Notes: generated by a model from the letters alone, not told the origin. Counted from the stretch's first letter, positions 44,856-56,877 are shown. The stretch is DNA of 64,000 bases from Tenebrio molitor (GCF_963966145.1 NC_091047.1:27652001-27716000); one strand, 5' to 3'. Program-made: numbers and translations.

Positions 44856-44915
44856 AATGACTTTTTAATAGTAACACAACACTATAGCAACAGAACTACT
44901 TAGTATTAAATATTG

Positions 44916-47517
44916 TTAAACATTATATTCTGGTTTCATGCTAAAAATGTCTCTCCAAAATTGCATTCTTTCAGATTCCGGATCAACACCTGTTGTTATT
45001 TGGTCACCAATATCTATGAAATTGATGTCATTTCCTTTTACAGGTTTCCATTCTATACCATCTACTTTATCTTTTAGATTTGGATTTCCGAATTTAGCAA
45101 AATTTGTCCAGTACTTGACGAATCGATTAATTGATAATTCTTCTAAACTTCCTGGTTGTATTTCAGGAGTCCACATTGATTTGAATAAGTAACCAACATC
45201 ATCTATATGGGACGCACCTTTAAACAACAGTTTGTTAAATTCTTATTTTTTAATGTGACACTAGATTAATTTTTACCTGGGCCTTGAATTTTGAAAAAGT
45301 TTTTATACAAATTTAATTTCGATTCCACGGACATTCGGAATAAAAATGTTGGTTGGTCAGATGTTGCAGAGTGCAGTTGTGCTGCGAAGATGATGTCTCT
45401 CACAAAAACGTTGTCGGTGTGAATCTAAAAAGTAATAAATAAAGTAAGAGATTACATTCTAAGTACTTGGTTAAATCGCCGAATTCGAATTGTTTGTGTA
45501 CACTGACTTACACAGAAAATCAAACATGAAAGTGTGACATACCACTACCATTTAGAAAGAATATACTTTACTTACTAAATAAAAGTTGTCCAGTTGATCT
45601 TCTGAACCAGGCTTTCCGTAATAAAACTGTTTTATCTTATTTGCAATATTTTTTGAAGAATCAGAACCACGTTCAAGTTCTAACATGCAAGGTATAAGAC
45701 TTTCAAAATCTTTAGGCATCTCAGGTTTCATCATTGGTGCAAATATCATTCCTTCCCTTGACGTATACCCAAACACGATTGGTACTTTATTATAACGGCC
45801 GGCTTTAATTATTTTTAGTGGTTCTTCAGTTATAAATGCTCCTGGAGATTGTTTTTCTATAACTGGACCGAATGGCAGTTTTCCACCGGCATCATTTAAT
45901 GCGTCACACGTCTTAAAAAATAATTCATGTAAACAAAATATTGCAACTCGTACATGTAATTACTAAATTAATTTTAAAATGGTCAAAATCTATAAACTTA
46001 CATCTGCCACTTTCTCGTATATTTCAAAAAGTTTCTCAGTGGGTAATGCCTTCAATCGTTGCAAAATCTCTTTTTCATTTGGTGTTTTTAAATCCAGAAA
46101 GGAAGCCAAATGGACTATCATGTCGCTTCGTTGTTGTGAAAATGAATTTATTGCAGTCGCACTCTGAATTATAGCCTTGTGAAATAATCCTACAATGAAG
46201 TGCAGTAGATATATTGCTATTTTTTTGTTCGACACTGTCAGAATTTGAGAAATTTCTCCTGTGTAAGAGGATTTTGATAAATGTCACAACTTGTCAAAAC
46301 GAAACGTCAAGCTAACTTTAAAGATTTTACACGATTTGGAGCCTTTAAAGAGCTCGTCGAACAAAAAAACGTTGTATTCAACTCGTTCTTGTGTAAATTG
46401 GGCTTTTTTTGGCATGAGTGGACCAGTTTAAAACGCGAGTGAAACGAGCGTTTTAAAGGCCCACTCATGCCAAAAAAAGCCCAATTTACACACGAACTCG
46501 TTAAATAAACTACTATTAAACAACCAGTTTTACATTCTTTTAAATGGCAGAAACTTTTAAACAAACAATAATAACATGTAATACTATTGGGAACACGGAA
46601 AACTGGGCAGATGTGTCATTCAGTTGTCAAAATTTCTAAACCATACCTTAGCTACTCATAACCAAGCTTAAGTTAATTTGACAGTTTTTTTGAAAATATC
46701 AATCATAATGACAGTAAAGGTGCATTTACATTGACACTTTTTGAAATGACAATAGTAGACTGCCCAGGATTCCATGTCCCTCATTGTACGTGTTAAAACA
46801 AATTAAGCTATTCATTAATATTTTATACTATTTCAGTATTACCTGCTGTCAAACGTGATAAAACCAAATAGTGTACAGAAGTTGCTCCAGCACTCTCACC
46901 AAAAATTGTAACATTATTGGGATCGCCAGAGAATTCGCTTATATTTTTCTGAACCCATTTCAAAGCCATCACCATATCTTTTAATCCAGTGTTGGCAGGA
47001 ACTCCCAAAGAAGCGTCTTCAAAATTAAGAAAACCAAAAATTCCTACTCGATAGTTTATTGTAACCAAGACAATGTCTTCAGTAAGCAGAAACTCTGGAC
47101 CATAACGCTTCGATGTGTTGGATCCAGTTTTAAACCCTCCGCCATGAATCCAAAACATCACTGGTTTTAAGGTTTTGCTTGTGTTCGATGGAAGTTGTTG
47201 TGTGTAAACATTGAGAAATAAGCAGTCTTCTGAACCTTGTACAGTTCTTGAAAACAAATCCCTGGCATAACATTGGTTTCCATCTTTTGTTGCATCCCGA
47301 ACACCCACCCACGGTTCAAGTGGTTGTGCATCCTGCATTTTTTCACATAGGTAATTTATAACGACTAGAAGAATTATTTTACCTTGAATCTGAGTTCGCC
47401 GATTGGGGGTTTGGCATATGGAATGCCCAGGAAACTCAAGAAGTTCTCATTGCGTATATTTGTGGATATTTTTCCTTGCAACTTTCCGTGCTCCACGCTG
47501 ACAATTGGTTCAGTCAT
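44916..47517 (-). CDS. Carboxylesterase copy 3, intact
   Basis: Type B carboxylesterase (alpha/beta hydrolase) of the insect alpha-esterase kind, which hydrolyses carboxylic esters and can bind or detoxify xenobiotics (family knowledge). Exons on the minus strand are 47383-47517, 46843-47332, 46002-46189, 45576-45911, 45277-45424 and 44916-45241. Every intron is GT-AG and phases close to 540 aa, the usual size. The start MTEPIVSVEHGKLQGK lacks a signal peptide, suggesting a cytosolic enzyme. Active-site residues are the HGGGF oxyanion loop (108-112), Ser192 in GESAG, Glu324 in SREGM and His444 in ASHIDD. Intron 2 carries two insertions (46216-46517 and 46584-46786) absent from copy 2. With copy 1 broken and copy 2 altered at the active site, this is the copy most likely to be active here. 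Confidence 0.93.
46216..46517. mobile_element. Insertion in esterase copy 3 intron 2 carrying a hairpin
   Basis: Copies 1 and 2 have a short uninterrupted sequence here (TATATTATTATTTTAAACAA). In copy 3 about 300 bp intervene. The first part (46220-46368) has inverted ends TTTTTTTGTTCGAC and GTCGAACAAAAAAA. The second is the hairpin unit at 46363-46517. They may be one element or two. TATT is a possible short target duplication. Confidence 0.65.
46363..46517 (+). repeat. CTCG-apex hairpin unit (family H), with empty site known
   Basis: The 5' cap is AAAAAAACGTTGTATTCAAC then TCGTT. The stem TGTGTAAATTGGGCTTTTTT pairs with AAAAAAAGCCCAATTTACAC, and GCATGAGTGG pairs with CCACTCATGC. The apex CGCGAGTGAAACGAGCG has the CTCG words on the minus strand. 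The 3' cap is AAATAAACTACTATT. Confidence 0.8.
46584..46786. mobile_element. Mariner-type MITE in esterase copy 3 intron 2
   Basis: TA flanks both sides. The ends pair imperfectly (TTGGGAACACGG, CTGGGCAG with CTGCCCAG, CATGTCCC). The corresponding intron of copy 2 runs ACATGTAATCCGTGTT with no insertion. Confidence 0.65.
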
Positions 47518-47822
47518 GATGATAGGTTATTTTATAAATAACACACTACAATTTACACGCTCTCAAACTAGTTGAAGGTTAATCGATAAATGAGTAAGGT
47601 AGTGATTACAAAACCGTGTTTATATATTGATATTGCACTGCACAAAATTATCAGACAAAGATTACAAAACTATTTTATATTGGTTAAAATTTACTGTTAA
47701 ATGTGTTAAGTAGTTAAGTACCTACTGATATCTGCCTCAATTCCAATTTAATTCTAAACTGCTTATCTATGTACCATCTGTTAGTAGTTTTTTGTATCTT
47801 TTATTTTATTTACGTATCTAAT

Positions 47823-48190
47823 ACGTACTATGGCGGACAATAAATTTAGGCCGGCAAATTTCTGACATTTCAAAAAAGTCAATGCAAGCGACCATTTATT
47901 GTCATTATGACTGATGTGTCAGTTTGTCAAACTGAAGGTTTTCAAGCTGTTTGGCGTTTCCTTCGCCCTTTTCGTAACTTACAGATCATGACGCACTAGC
48001 ATAACTGATTTGTAGTAGCACTTCTCTCTGGTGCACGCTTCTTTTCCCGATTTTAATTTTTATTATCGCTGTCACGATGACAAGAATGACAAAAATCGAA
48101 AATGGGGTTAGTTGAACATAATGCCAGCTTCACATTTTGATGTCAAGCCAATGACAGGCCGGCCTAAATTTATTGTCCGCCATAGTACGT
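47823..48190. mobile_element. MITE with TACTATGGCGGACAATAAAT ends
   Basis: The inverted ends run more than 30 bp, from TACGTACTATGGCGG to AGGCCGG. The interior is non-coding. It lies between esterase copy 3 and its inverted remnant. Confidence 0.8.
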
Positions 48191-48949
48191 ACGTAATTAG
48201 AATCCTTAAACTCTCAAATCTTTACTTACTTTAGTTACTTTTTAACAGATAATACAACAACTATCAGCCACTTCGACTCTCCTTTCTTTCCTGTCTTCGA
48301 CTTTACCCTCTTGTCACGTTGCCTTCTGTCCTTTCTTTCCACGATTCTGACAATAGGATCATCTATACCACGTTATCGATACTCCCTCGTACGCTGTTCT
48401 TTAATTGGTAGTTTGATATCACATTTTCCATTTTACTTCATTCATTATGTTCCTTCTGGTTTGATCACCCCATGAAACATGCTCCTCAAATTCTTCGAGT
48501 CCATTCATTAGGGCTTCCCCTAGTTACGAGTACATTCTCCCTGTCTAAACCGCTTCGTCGATTTCACCACTAAAGTTTCACCTGTTCCAAGAGCTTTTTT
48601 GCTTGTCCCATCTGGGCCCCCATTGGGTGGCCAATTGGGAACACCAGCTGCAGGTTGACCAGCTAAGTCGATGACGGAGAGATTACCATTATTCGAGAAT
48701 CATTTTGAAGACCTTTAAACTTATCCAAGTTCTTCTAGAGTTATCTCCTTCAATGGATCCTCCTGAAACGCGCATTCAGCTCTGTCAGTGGGGATTGCAA
48801 AGTTAACAGCCATACTGTAGAACAAGAACTGTCTAAACAAACGGCACACGCTGTAACAAACTTGTAAATAAAAAAATATATGTTTAAATTAATTTAATGA
48901 TTACACGTACAAGTTGCAATATTTTATTTATGTGAATTGTTTTTAAGAT
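48191..48949. other. Gene-free stretch
   Basis: The composition is pyrimidine-rich on the plus strand near 48250-48600. The minus strand has short open segments (around 48600-48700) that could be a decayed pol gene, but no motif is clear. Confidence 0.35.
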
Positions 48950-49746
48950 GCTTTGAATGATTCTGGTGGAAAACTGCCATTTGGTCCAGTTATAAAAAAA
49001 TCATATTCATATTTATTTTATAACTGAAGAACCACTAAAAATAGTTAAAGCCAGCAGTTATAATAAAACACCAATCGTATTTAGGTATACGATAAGGGAA
49101 GGAATGATGTTTGCAACAACTCTGAAACCAGAGATGTCTAAAGATTTTGAAAGACATATCCTTTATATCAGAAGTTGAACGTGGTTCAGATTCTCGAAAA
49201 AATATTTCAAATAAAATAAGATAAAACAGTTTTAAAACGGAACGTCTGGTTCAGAAGATCATCTCGACAACTTTTATTTGGTAAGTAAATTCTCTTCTTT
49301 GTAAATGGTAGTGGTATATCACACTTTCAGATTTGATTTTCTACGTAAAGTAAGTATACACAAACAATTTGAATTCGGCGATTTAAGTTGGGACTTATAA
49401 CGTAGTATCTTACTTTGCTTCTTAAATTTTAGATTTACAGCGACAACGTCCTCGTGAGAAACATCATCTTCGCAGCAAACATCACTCTGCAACATCTGAC
49501 CAACTAACGTTTTTATACCGAATTTATAACAACTTTAAAATTGCGTCTCATATAGATGATATTGGTTACCTGTTCAAAACAGGATGGGCTCTTGAAATAA
49601 ATTTGATGAATTATCAGTTAATCGATTCGTCAAGTACTGGACAAATGTTGCTAAATTTAGAAAATCAAATCTAAATATAAAACAAATGCTCGAGAATGGA
49701 AACCTGTAAGAAGAAATGATTTCAATTTCATAGATATTGGTGAATA
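48950..49746 (+). pseudogene. Inverted esterase remnant B
   Basis: The sister of the remnant at 16911-17686, with the same exon 4 frame break, exon 5 text SATSDQLTF and exon 6 text ASHIDDIGYLFKTGW. It retains about 30 bp in exon 6 that remnant A has lost. It stops where the shared flank and the AGTAGGCGTT MITE follow. Confidence 0.85.
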
Positions 49747-49885
49747 AGTATTTTAAAAAGTGCAAGAAATGCTTACAAGTGTACTTATAGATAAAATTAC
49801 TTTTATAGAATTAAATCGGGAGATAATGCGTGACTAGCAAATATTACACTTTATAATCGTCTGTTAGTCAGCATATAATTCTATT

Positions 49886-50054
49886 GGTGTTTTTTTAAAT
49901 TTCACCTCGTAGTAGGCGTTAAACAGTCGATTGTGAGCGCGCACTTGTGTAAAACGTAAGATTCAAACAGCTGATCCGTGATCCGTAACCAGTATAGTGC
50001 GTTCACAATCGACACTTCAACGCCTACTATGAGGTGAAGTTTTAAAAAACAGCC
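49886..50054. mobile_element. Intact 169-bp MITE (AGTAGGCGTT family)
   Basis: Inverted ends of about 60 bp, GGTGTTTTTTTAAATTTCAC on the left. This uninterrupted copy shows the empty sites of the insertions in the copies at 305-3217 and 18585-19015. Confidence 0.85.
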
Positions 50055-50250
50055 GATATAAAACTCCAATCAATTCAGATAATAATTAGAGGAAAGATTG
50101 CATTCAAACTTTATTTAAGTGATACGTTAATAAATGCATGCGCTATAGAATAACGCTACGCTTAAACGGCATAGTGATTTAAAGTTATTGCAATTTATCA
50201 AGGCGTTAACGTTATTAAAAGACATTGCAAAGTTGACAAGTGTGTCAAAA

Positions 50251-50367
50251 ATGGACGAAATGTTAGAAGCTGCAATTTTAGGTGGTGCAAATGACAATGA
50301 TATTGAAGAAGCAGTTCATCACTTTATTTCTAACTTATTTCGGGTAAATTGCACTCAAATTTTTTGA
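50251..50367 (+). CDS. Small ORF of 38 aa (copy B)
   Basis: Begins MDEMLEAAILGGANDND and ends CTQIF at the same stop as copy A (19209-19325). The upstream CGTTAACGTTATT word is kept, but the downstream inverted partner is truncated after AATAACGTC. The function is unknown. Confidence 0.35.
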   Translation: MDEMLEAAILGGANDNDIEEAVHHFISNLFRVNCTQIF

Positions 50368-50404
50368 ATAGTCGAACTATTGACATATGAGAAATGTCAA
50401 AAAT

Positions 50405-51720
50405 AACGTCTTTCTAAATACTGCTAACCGTTATATGACACTGCAATATGCCATATCTCTCTATTAGTCGTAAATGATAGAGTAACACATTACTCCTACG
50501 AAATAATAAATCCCCGGTATTAACATGATCACTGAGATTAGCCCCCACTTTTAAAAAACGCATGCTGCACCTTCTATTTTCGGCTTTCCGAAGTTCTCAC
50601 TAAATTCAATAAAATATTGTTTGGTTTGGTTTTCCAGTATTTTTCATTTTTTTATTTATTCTGATCCGTTAAAAGAAACTCTTGTGACGCTACTGACCTA
50701 ATGACATTAAAATGACATAAATTTGGATCAAAAATAGTTGTCAAATTTTTATACGCGTTTGCCCTACTCTTAGTAAACTTTTATATAGGTACACTAATTA
50801 ATTGTAACAGTTGCAAATGACTAATTTCTCGCTAATCAATTTTGGTTACTGGCGGCATATTTATTTGGATTTAATCTCTCAATTCAAAGTAACCAACCTT
50901 AGGCATTCAAAATAACTTTTGAAAATTCTAGTTACACACAACATGAAAAACGTTATTTACCTAAAAGTTCGAATTCTAGGGAGTAATCCATTTTTGACAC
51001 GAGAGTATTTATTTAATGCAAAGTTCCAATCAAAATCTACCTTTATCAAAAGAATAGGGCATTTGGAAAAGGAAAATAGGAGTATAAAATAAATTTTTAA
51101 ACTGTCAGCTCGAATAGTGTCAAAAAAATGACAATAAAGCTTGAAGTACATCAAATTTTTCAAAACTGACAGAAATTTGATGTCCCACTTTTTTTGCCCG
51201 CAATACTGGCAACATGGTTTTGATTTTTCCCTCTCATTTCCATGGATACAACAGAAATTAAATATTTGCAGACTATTGGGATGCATAGAATGTTTTTAAA
51301 TGTTGCCACATTTAGTGTAACGAATAGGTCCATATCTTCTACAAAAAATACGATTGATTTTTTTAAACATTTTTACCTGATATCTTAAAGACTACTTAAC
51401 AACATACTACTACGTTGTTCCGCGAATTTTGGGGCACCCGATATAACCTGCCAAAAAAATTCTGGGTCATTGGAAGGATCTAACAAGTCCAAAAAAAAAC
51501 ATTTTCATTAGGTCCAAAATAATGGGGATAAATTAACCCCTATCCACACACATTCGACGCTGCTCACCACAAAAATACGTACCTACTCAGGAGTTAATTG
51601 TTGGTGTTTGTAAGGGTGACAGTATCTAAGCAACATAGGTACCTGAATCGTTTATGACAAATCTCAAATCTGACAAACTAAATCAAATTAATGACATTTA
51701 TTGAAAACGCTGTACCTACA
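50405..51720. other. Gene-free stretch with element fragments
   Basis: About 50995-51208 is a 5'-truncated copy of the CTATTGCGGGCAAAAAAAG MITE. CCGCGAATTTTGGGGCACCC at about 51420 is an isolated Tc1-type end matching 35459. No gene is recognised. Confidence 0.5.
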
Positions 51721-51764
51721 CTGTGTGCGTTAATTCACCAGCTTATTTAGTATTTTTCTTAAAG

Positions 51765-51953
51765 GTCACTGCGAGATGCTTAGGCGTTAGCAAAAACACA
51801 GTGTCAAAGTGTAAAGGTAGTCCAACTAAAACATCATCAAGAAAGATGACGAGGCAGCGTCCCAGAAGAGTTACAGCAGACTTGCATTGCAATATTAAGC
51901 AAGAAGTTCATTTTGTACTCAATGATATGGTGCAGAGCAGTAAGACAAGGGTT
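51765..51953 (+). pseudogene. HTH transposase-like fragment
   Basis: The frame reads ARCLGVSKNTVSKCKGSPTK followed by a basic stretch and IKQEVHFVLNDMV. A helix-turn-helix followed by a linker is typical of the N-termini of insect transposon proteins. The catalytic part is absent. Confidence 0.4.
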
Positions 51954-51989
51954 GTGTACTGTAAAGCTAGTTTTTTTCAATGAAATATT

Positions 51990-52744
51990 TCTTTTTTAAA
52001 TTTTCAGTCCTACCGCCACAGGCGGTCAAATTGAATTCGGACTGGCGCACGATAGTCGGTCATTCAGACAAACGTCTGCAGGAAGTCTCAGGATTTAATT
52101 TAAATGAACCTTGACGATCTCGTTGTCCATTTTTGTTTTATGTTTATATTACGTATTATGTCTTAAGGATACTCGAGCAGCACTGTCCATAATTTTGTGT
52201 AAGTCAGAAATTTAATTTGAAATTAACCAGTTACTGCAGGTGAAAACAAGAACGTATTTGATTTTATTTAATTGAAAAATTAAATACAGGCGTTCTTCAA
52301 CCCAAGGAATTGTTTTATTTTAACTCCTAGCCCCCTGAGAAGTTCCCCATATTTTGCTTCACGAACTGATCTTCCGCTATTTTGAACACAACAATTTCGT
52401 AGACATTTCACGACCAGCAAAATTAAGTCGTTTGATTTCGTATTGATATAAAATTTTTATATAAACGATCTTGTTGGTTGAGGTTTTACTTTTAAATAAT
52501 CTTGACGCAAGTAGTTATCAAGAGTACACGTCTTCGTGTAAAATACTGCAACTGTAATATTTTCATTCATTTTATCTCTTATTCGTTAAGGTACTTCATT
52601 AATTACAGCATAATTTCAGGGCACAAAATATTACTGCTTGAAGGATATATTTCAAACTTTACGCGCGCTAGGTTCTACTTTCTCTGCGTAGAATTTAGTG
52701 ATTTTTATGTCAACCAATCTCTCGCTGGAGACTGGACAAACCAT
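51990..52744. other. Gene-free stretch
   Basis: No credible gene, RNA or paired ends were found. The frame at 52502-52783 runs into the following MITE and has no domain. Confidence 0.4.
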
Positions 52745-53590
52745 AAGGCATTCACGATCTTTTTGGGACCGAGTTGGCTATGACCATATAGTGATTTTGT
52801 TGGCTGTACCTCGGTAATAACTAAATTCCCTAAAGGAAATTGACACTTTTTGTGTTAGAGGTATTTTCATATTTGGTGGCGGACACAAAAGACTGAGAAG
52901 TGTCACAAAATTGTATTGTCAGTGTCAAATTTCTCATAAACGCCGTAAAAAGGAATATCTAGGTAAATTTAAATTTTCGCTAAATAGACTCAAAAAATAA
53001 ATTCTAAGGAAGCCAATGTTTGTCAGTGGCTCTAAAGGAAAAGTTATTCTCATATAATCAAACGTATTACAAATTATTTCTCTAGTTCGACGATGAATAA
53101 CTTTCTTATTGCCAATTTGCTGCATTTCTATCGAAATCATGAACGTCTTTGAGAAATTTGACACTGACAATACAAATTTCTGACATTTCTCAGTCTTTTG
53201 TTTCCGCCATCAAATATGAAAATATCTCTAGGTTAGGTTGTTTTCAGTTTAGGGTTATATTTTCTGAATAGGTACATTGTTGCCGGATCTCTTAAATCTG
53301 ATCTGTCCTTTTTAAATTAAATTTAATCGTTTAATAGATATTTTTTATCGTATCAAATTATTTTGGCAATTTTGACTGTTCCTTTGACGGAAATTTAAAT
53401 TATTTTTACATACTTCATTTAGTTTCTTACGAATATTAAAATAATAAATCTGGCAATCCGGTGGCAAGAAAATGTCGAACAGACACTGACAGAAAAAAAA
53501 ATTGTATCCGTTGCATCACTGAGTCAGTTAATCCAACATGAAAAGAAAAAATCATAGCCAACTCGGTCCCAAAAAGATCGTGAATGCCTA
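52745..53590. mobile_element. Outer MITE of a nested pair
   Basis: GGCATTCACGATCTTTTTGG and GACCGAGTTGGCTATGA at the left are inverted near-perfectly at 53555-53590. A separate element at 52857-53229 is inserted inside. Confidence 0.8.
52857..53229. mobile_element. Inner MITE with about 75-bp inverted ends
   Basis: The left AGAGGTATTTTCATATTTGG and right CCATCAAATATGAAAATATC share further words (AGACTGAGAA, GACACTGACAATACAA). The interior is non-coding. Confidence 0.8.
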
Positions 53591-53887
53591 ATATACAAAA
53601 GCTGATTTTGTAGACTGAAATGAATGAGTAATAAATAAAGTGGTGTTCCTCAATGTGTAAATTAATAAATGTAGAGGTAATGTGTGCAAAATTATGGAAG
53701 AACTGTGTAATAAGAGTATCGTCTTAATTGTGGTTAAATAGCCAAAATAATCTATTGAATAAATTTATTTACACTTTACATATTCGTACTTTCAACTCTA
53801 ACTGAGAATATCTACTAACTAATGAAAGGTAAACTAGACTAGAAAAATTATTTTGTAATAAATATTCTGTGTGCCTTCCGTTGGCAT

Positions 53888-56300
53888 TTAAGCACATTTG
53901 AGAATTTGAGTACACCGGTACCAATTTTCATAAACAGAATTCAGCATTTCTGGGTTTTTACGAATCTGATTCGCGGCGTCTGTTACGCGTTTCTGGAGTT
54001 GGCCTTGTAATGATCTGAATACATTACTTTTTCCGCCAAATATTTGAACCTGCGCAAAACGGTAACAAATGTGGTCGTGATCGTCATCGAATTGGAGGAG
54101 CCCTACGTTGTGATTTTCTTTTGGCGGAAAAAGTTCGAAATGCAAACGATGAGGGTTCCAGTTGGAAGAGTGCCGCAAATAAAACACACATGTGAGGGAC
54201 GCAAAATACCTTTTATTAAAAATGCCTATAATAACTTTGATGAAAAAAAAAATTTGAAACGAATACAAAAGGACAGAAATTAAGTTTAACGGAGTACAAG
54301 AAATTAACTTGTTGAGTACATTACAAAGATAAACGACAAGATGAATGCAGCAACATTTAAAACAACAGAAAACGGGTACATGACAAAATGGCAGGTTAAA
54401 GCTTGCAAAACAAGTAAACAAATTAGAATGCAGTTATTACAGGCAGGGACGGATGAAAAACCCTCTTCAAAAACCATATCCCAGGTATTACTCATATTTT
54501 TCAATTCGAACTACGCGGTCAAGGTACGCCAACGGGAGCTTAGAGCTGGAGGTAACAAACTTTCGGCCGCGAGGGGACTCAGAAGAATAATCTGAATCAT
54601 CTTGAAATCAAGCGACGTTTATAGATATTCGGGTTATTAATGAACGTCAGACTATTTCACCGACTAAGCAAGAGTGACAGAGCGTTTCGGGGTCGTACGA
54701 TTAGCATTCCTAGACCGCAGCCGCAAAGACCTAGGTCCGCCGTCCCCAACCAACCGTTTCCCGACAAAACCCCGAAGTCTCTATAACCTCGACGGAAGCT
54801 TCACGAAAACATCCCGACGCCGCTTCCGCAAAGACTTAGGTCCGCCCCCGCTAACGGCTCTAAATAATCGTAACTTCCACAGAAATTTACTAAATAACCC
54901 CACGACTTCCTGATTGTCACCTAGCTCCCATAGGGGCGCACTTACAACATTTTACTTTAACTTTACTGAAATCTAGCTACAACACAAAGACAAACCCGAG
55001 TTTAATTCAATCGAACAAAGCGTAACATTAAACGATGAGAAAATTCAGCAAAACAAAGCGCAACATTAAACAATGATAAATAAGCAAAACAAAACGCAAC
55101 ATTAAACTAAGAGCAAATAAAAGAGAACAAAGCGCAAAGTTAAATAACGATACAATAAAACGCTTTAAATGGCACAAATATCGGTAAGCAACATAAATAC
55201 CGAATACAATAATCGCTGGCTGGTCGAGTACCGTTAGAAAATGTTAGTGAAAGCAAAACAAAATGGACGCGCGCGGCTTCTAATTTTCGAAATTACCAGA
55301 TCGCCAAAAAAATGAACCTCCCGGGGAAAACTTAGGGATAACGCTTAAAATTAACAAATGGGAGCTTCTCGAAAGAAACAGCATGCAACAAAATGATATT
55401 TACGAGTACAACATACCCTTACCACGTGGTCCTGGTCCCAAAACAAAAAACAAAAAGACAACGAACGTGGGATAAATTACCCGTGTGGATTAAAAAAACG
55501 CCGGATTCTTCACGGGGACACAAAATATCTACTCGGGACGGTAGTGTAATTGATTCAGATTTAACTTACAAATTTGAGAAATTGGATCGCTCTTCGCAAG
55601 GTGTGTTCGTTTCGAAAAACCAAACAAAAGTGACCTCTGACCTACCCCCTTCAACCACGCGCGCGAGAGACCGCTTCACCCCCGCTATATTTCCGCTCTC
55701 TCAGTTGCCAACTCCCCAGGATTACCAACCCCATCCCTTAGTTCCTAATCTAGCCGCTAGTACCTTCACATTTGGCGCGCTCTTGTGGCGGTACCGGGAA
55801 TTAAAATTTAAATTTTAAACTAGGTCACTACAGCCTTTAGTGTTTATTTCAACTTCGTATCCAAATCTTTCGTGTGGCCCCAAAAATTAAAATCCAGAGG
55901 GGTTAAATGGAGGATCGGGGACGCCATCGTATTGGAATCAGTCAGAACCAACCTCACATAAATGCAGATGTAGCTACAGAAAAGTACAACGGGACGGAAG
56001 GACTCCTTCAGGAAAACGCTCGCCGTATGGTCACCTTGCCGGTCTTGAATTACCACGTGTTACGCCAAATCGGCGTATTCTTGTTTTGTGAATTTCATAA
56101 TTTTTTGAAGGATTCGCAAATTTAAAATTAAACTTGACAAATGTCATAGGTGTTACAGGTACCGTTGCTAAAGAAATTGCAGCCAAGTAACCAGAATTAC
56201 CTTTTTGTAATTTGCCTCCATTTTGATTCTCTAATAGACATATTAACGAACGCGACGTCATCATCTGGGATGTCCTTATAGCCATTATTTCACGGAACAT
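53888..56300 (-). pseudogene. Mariner-like transposase split by solo LTR C
   Basis: Right of the LTR the minus strand reads LTPLDFNFWGHTKDLDTKLK. Left of it, after excision of the LTR and one GCCT, the text continues QLQKRVTDAANQIRKNPEML and VYENWYRCTQIL. The join is in frame across the insertion point. Upstream text to about 56300 is too decayed to read safely. The PLDF and terminal helix pattern is that of mariner relatives. Confidence 0.7.
54006..55832. mobile_element. Solo LTR C (1827 bp)
   Basis: Same orientation as LTR A. Ends TGTAATGATCTG and TCACTACA. GCCT is duplicated at 54002-54005 and 55833-55836. It is inserted in a decayed transposase gene. Confidence 0.85.
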
Positions 56301-56634
56301 TTTACGAAAATTTTTAGGTTGGCAAAGCTTGATCCGTCATGCGTGTCAGTTTAAATTACAAAATGTGCAGAGAATTATTTATCAAGATTTATCAGGCAAC
56401 AAATTCGCGACCGTATTTTTGGCAATTTCACGTATTTCAGCGGGCGTAAGTACATGAAAGATTATCTTCCATATTCGTGTTTTGTGACAGAATTTGGATA
56501 AAACAAAAGGCGACTTTGAAGACTTGATCAAATTTTCACTTTTAAAATTAAGACATTACCAACCGCCACAAAAATCCCTAAATCGAGGAAAGTAAATATT
56601 TTTGTTTAAAAACGGCTTAAAAAGGGAAAATTAC
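56301..56634. other. Gene-free stretch
   Basis: A/T-rich, with no recognised feature before the hairpin unit that follows. Confidence 0.4.
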
Positions 56635-56777
56635 AAAAAATTGTATAAAAAACTCGTTTCATAAGACCTTAAAGCACTCATTCTTTAAAATAACTCGTGG
56701 CTACGCCACTCGTTTTTTAATCTTGAATTCGTGCTTCAAGACTGGTCTTATGAAACTTGTCTTTTAATATACTATTT
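56635..56777 (+). repeat. CTCG-apex hairpin unit (family H)
   Basis: The 5' cap is AAAAAATTGTATAAAAAACT then CG. The stem TTTCATAAGACC pairs with GGTCTTATGAAA, with inner AAAGCAC/GTGCTT pairing. The apex is ACTCGTGGCTACGCCACTCG. The 3' cap is TTAATATACTATT. Confidence 0.8.
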
Positions 56778-56877
56778 TAAAACCGATTAACTCATTAGCG
56801 TACAGCAAATTTTGACCAAATTTTCAATTATTTTTATATCTAAAACGAAAAGACTTGTTAGAAACATTTTGTGTGTA

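Noticed and set aside
53888..54421. 177-codon minus-strand ORF
   Set aside because: It joins the tail of a mariner-like transposase to antisense LTR sequence. The GCCT duplication at 54002 shows the joint is an insertion border.
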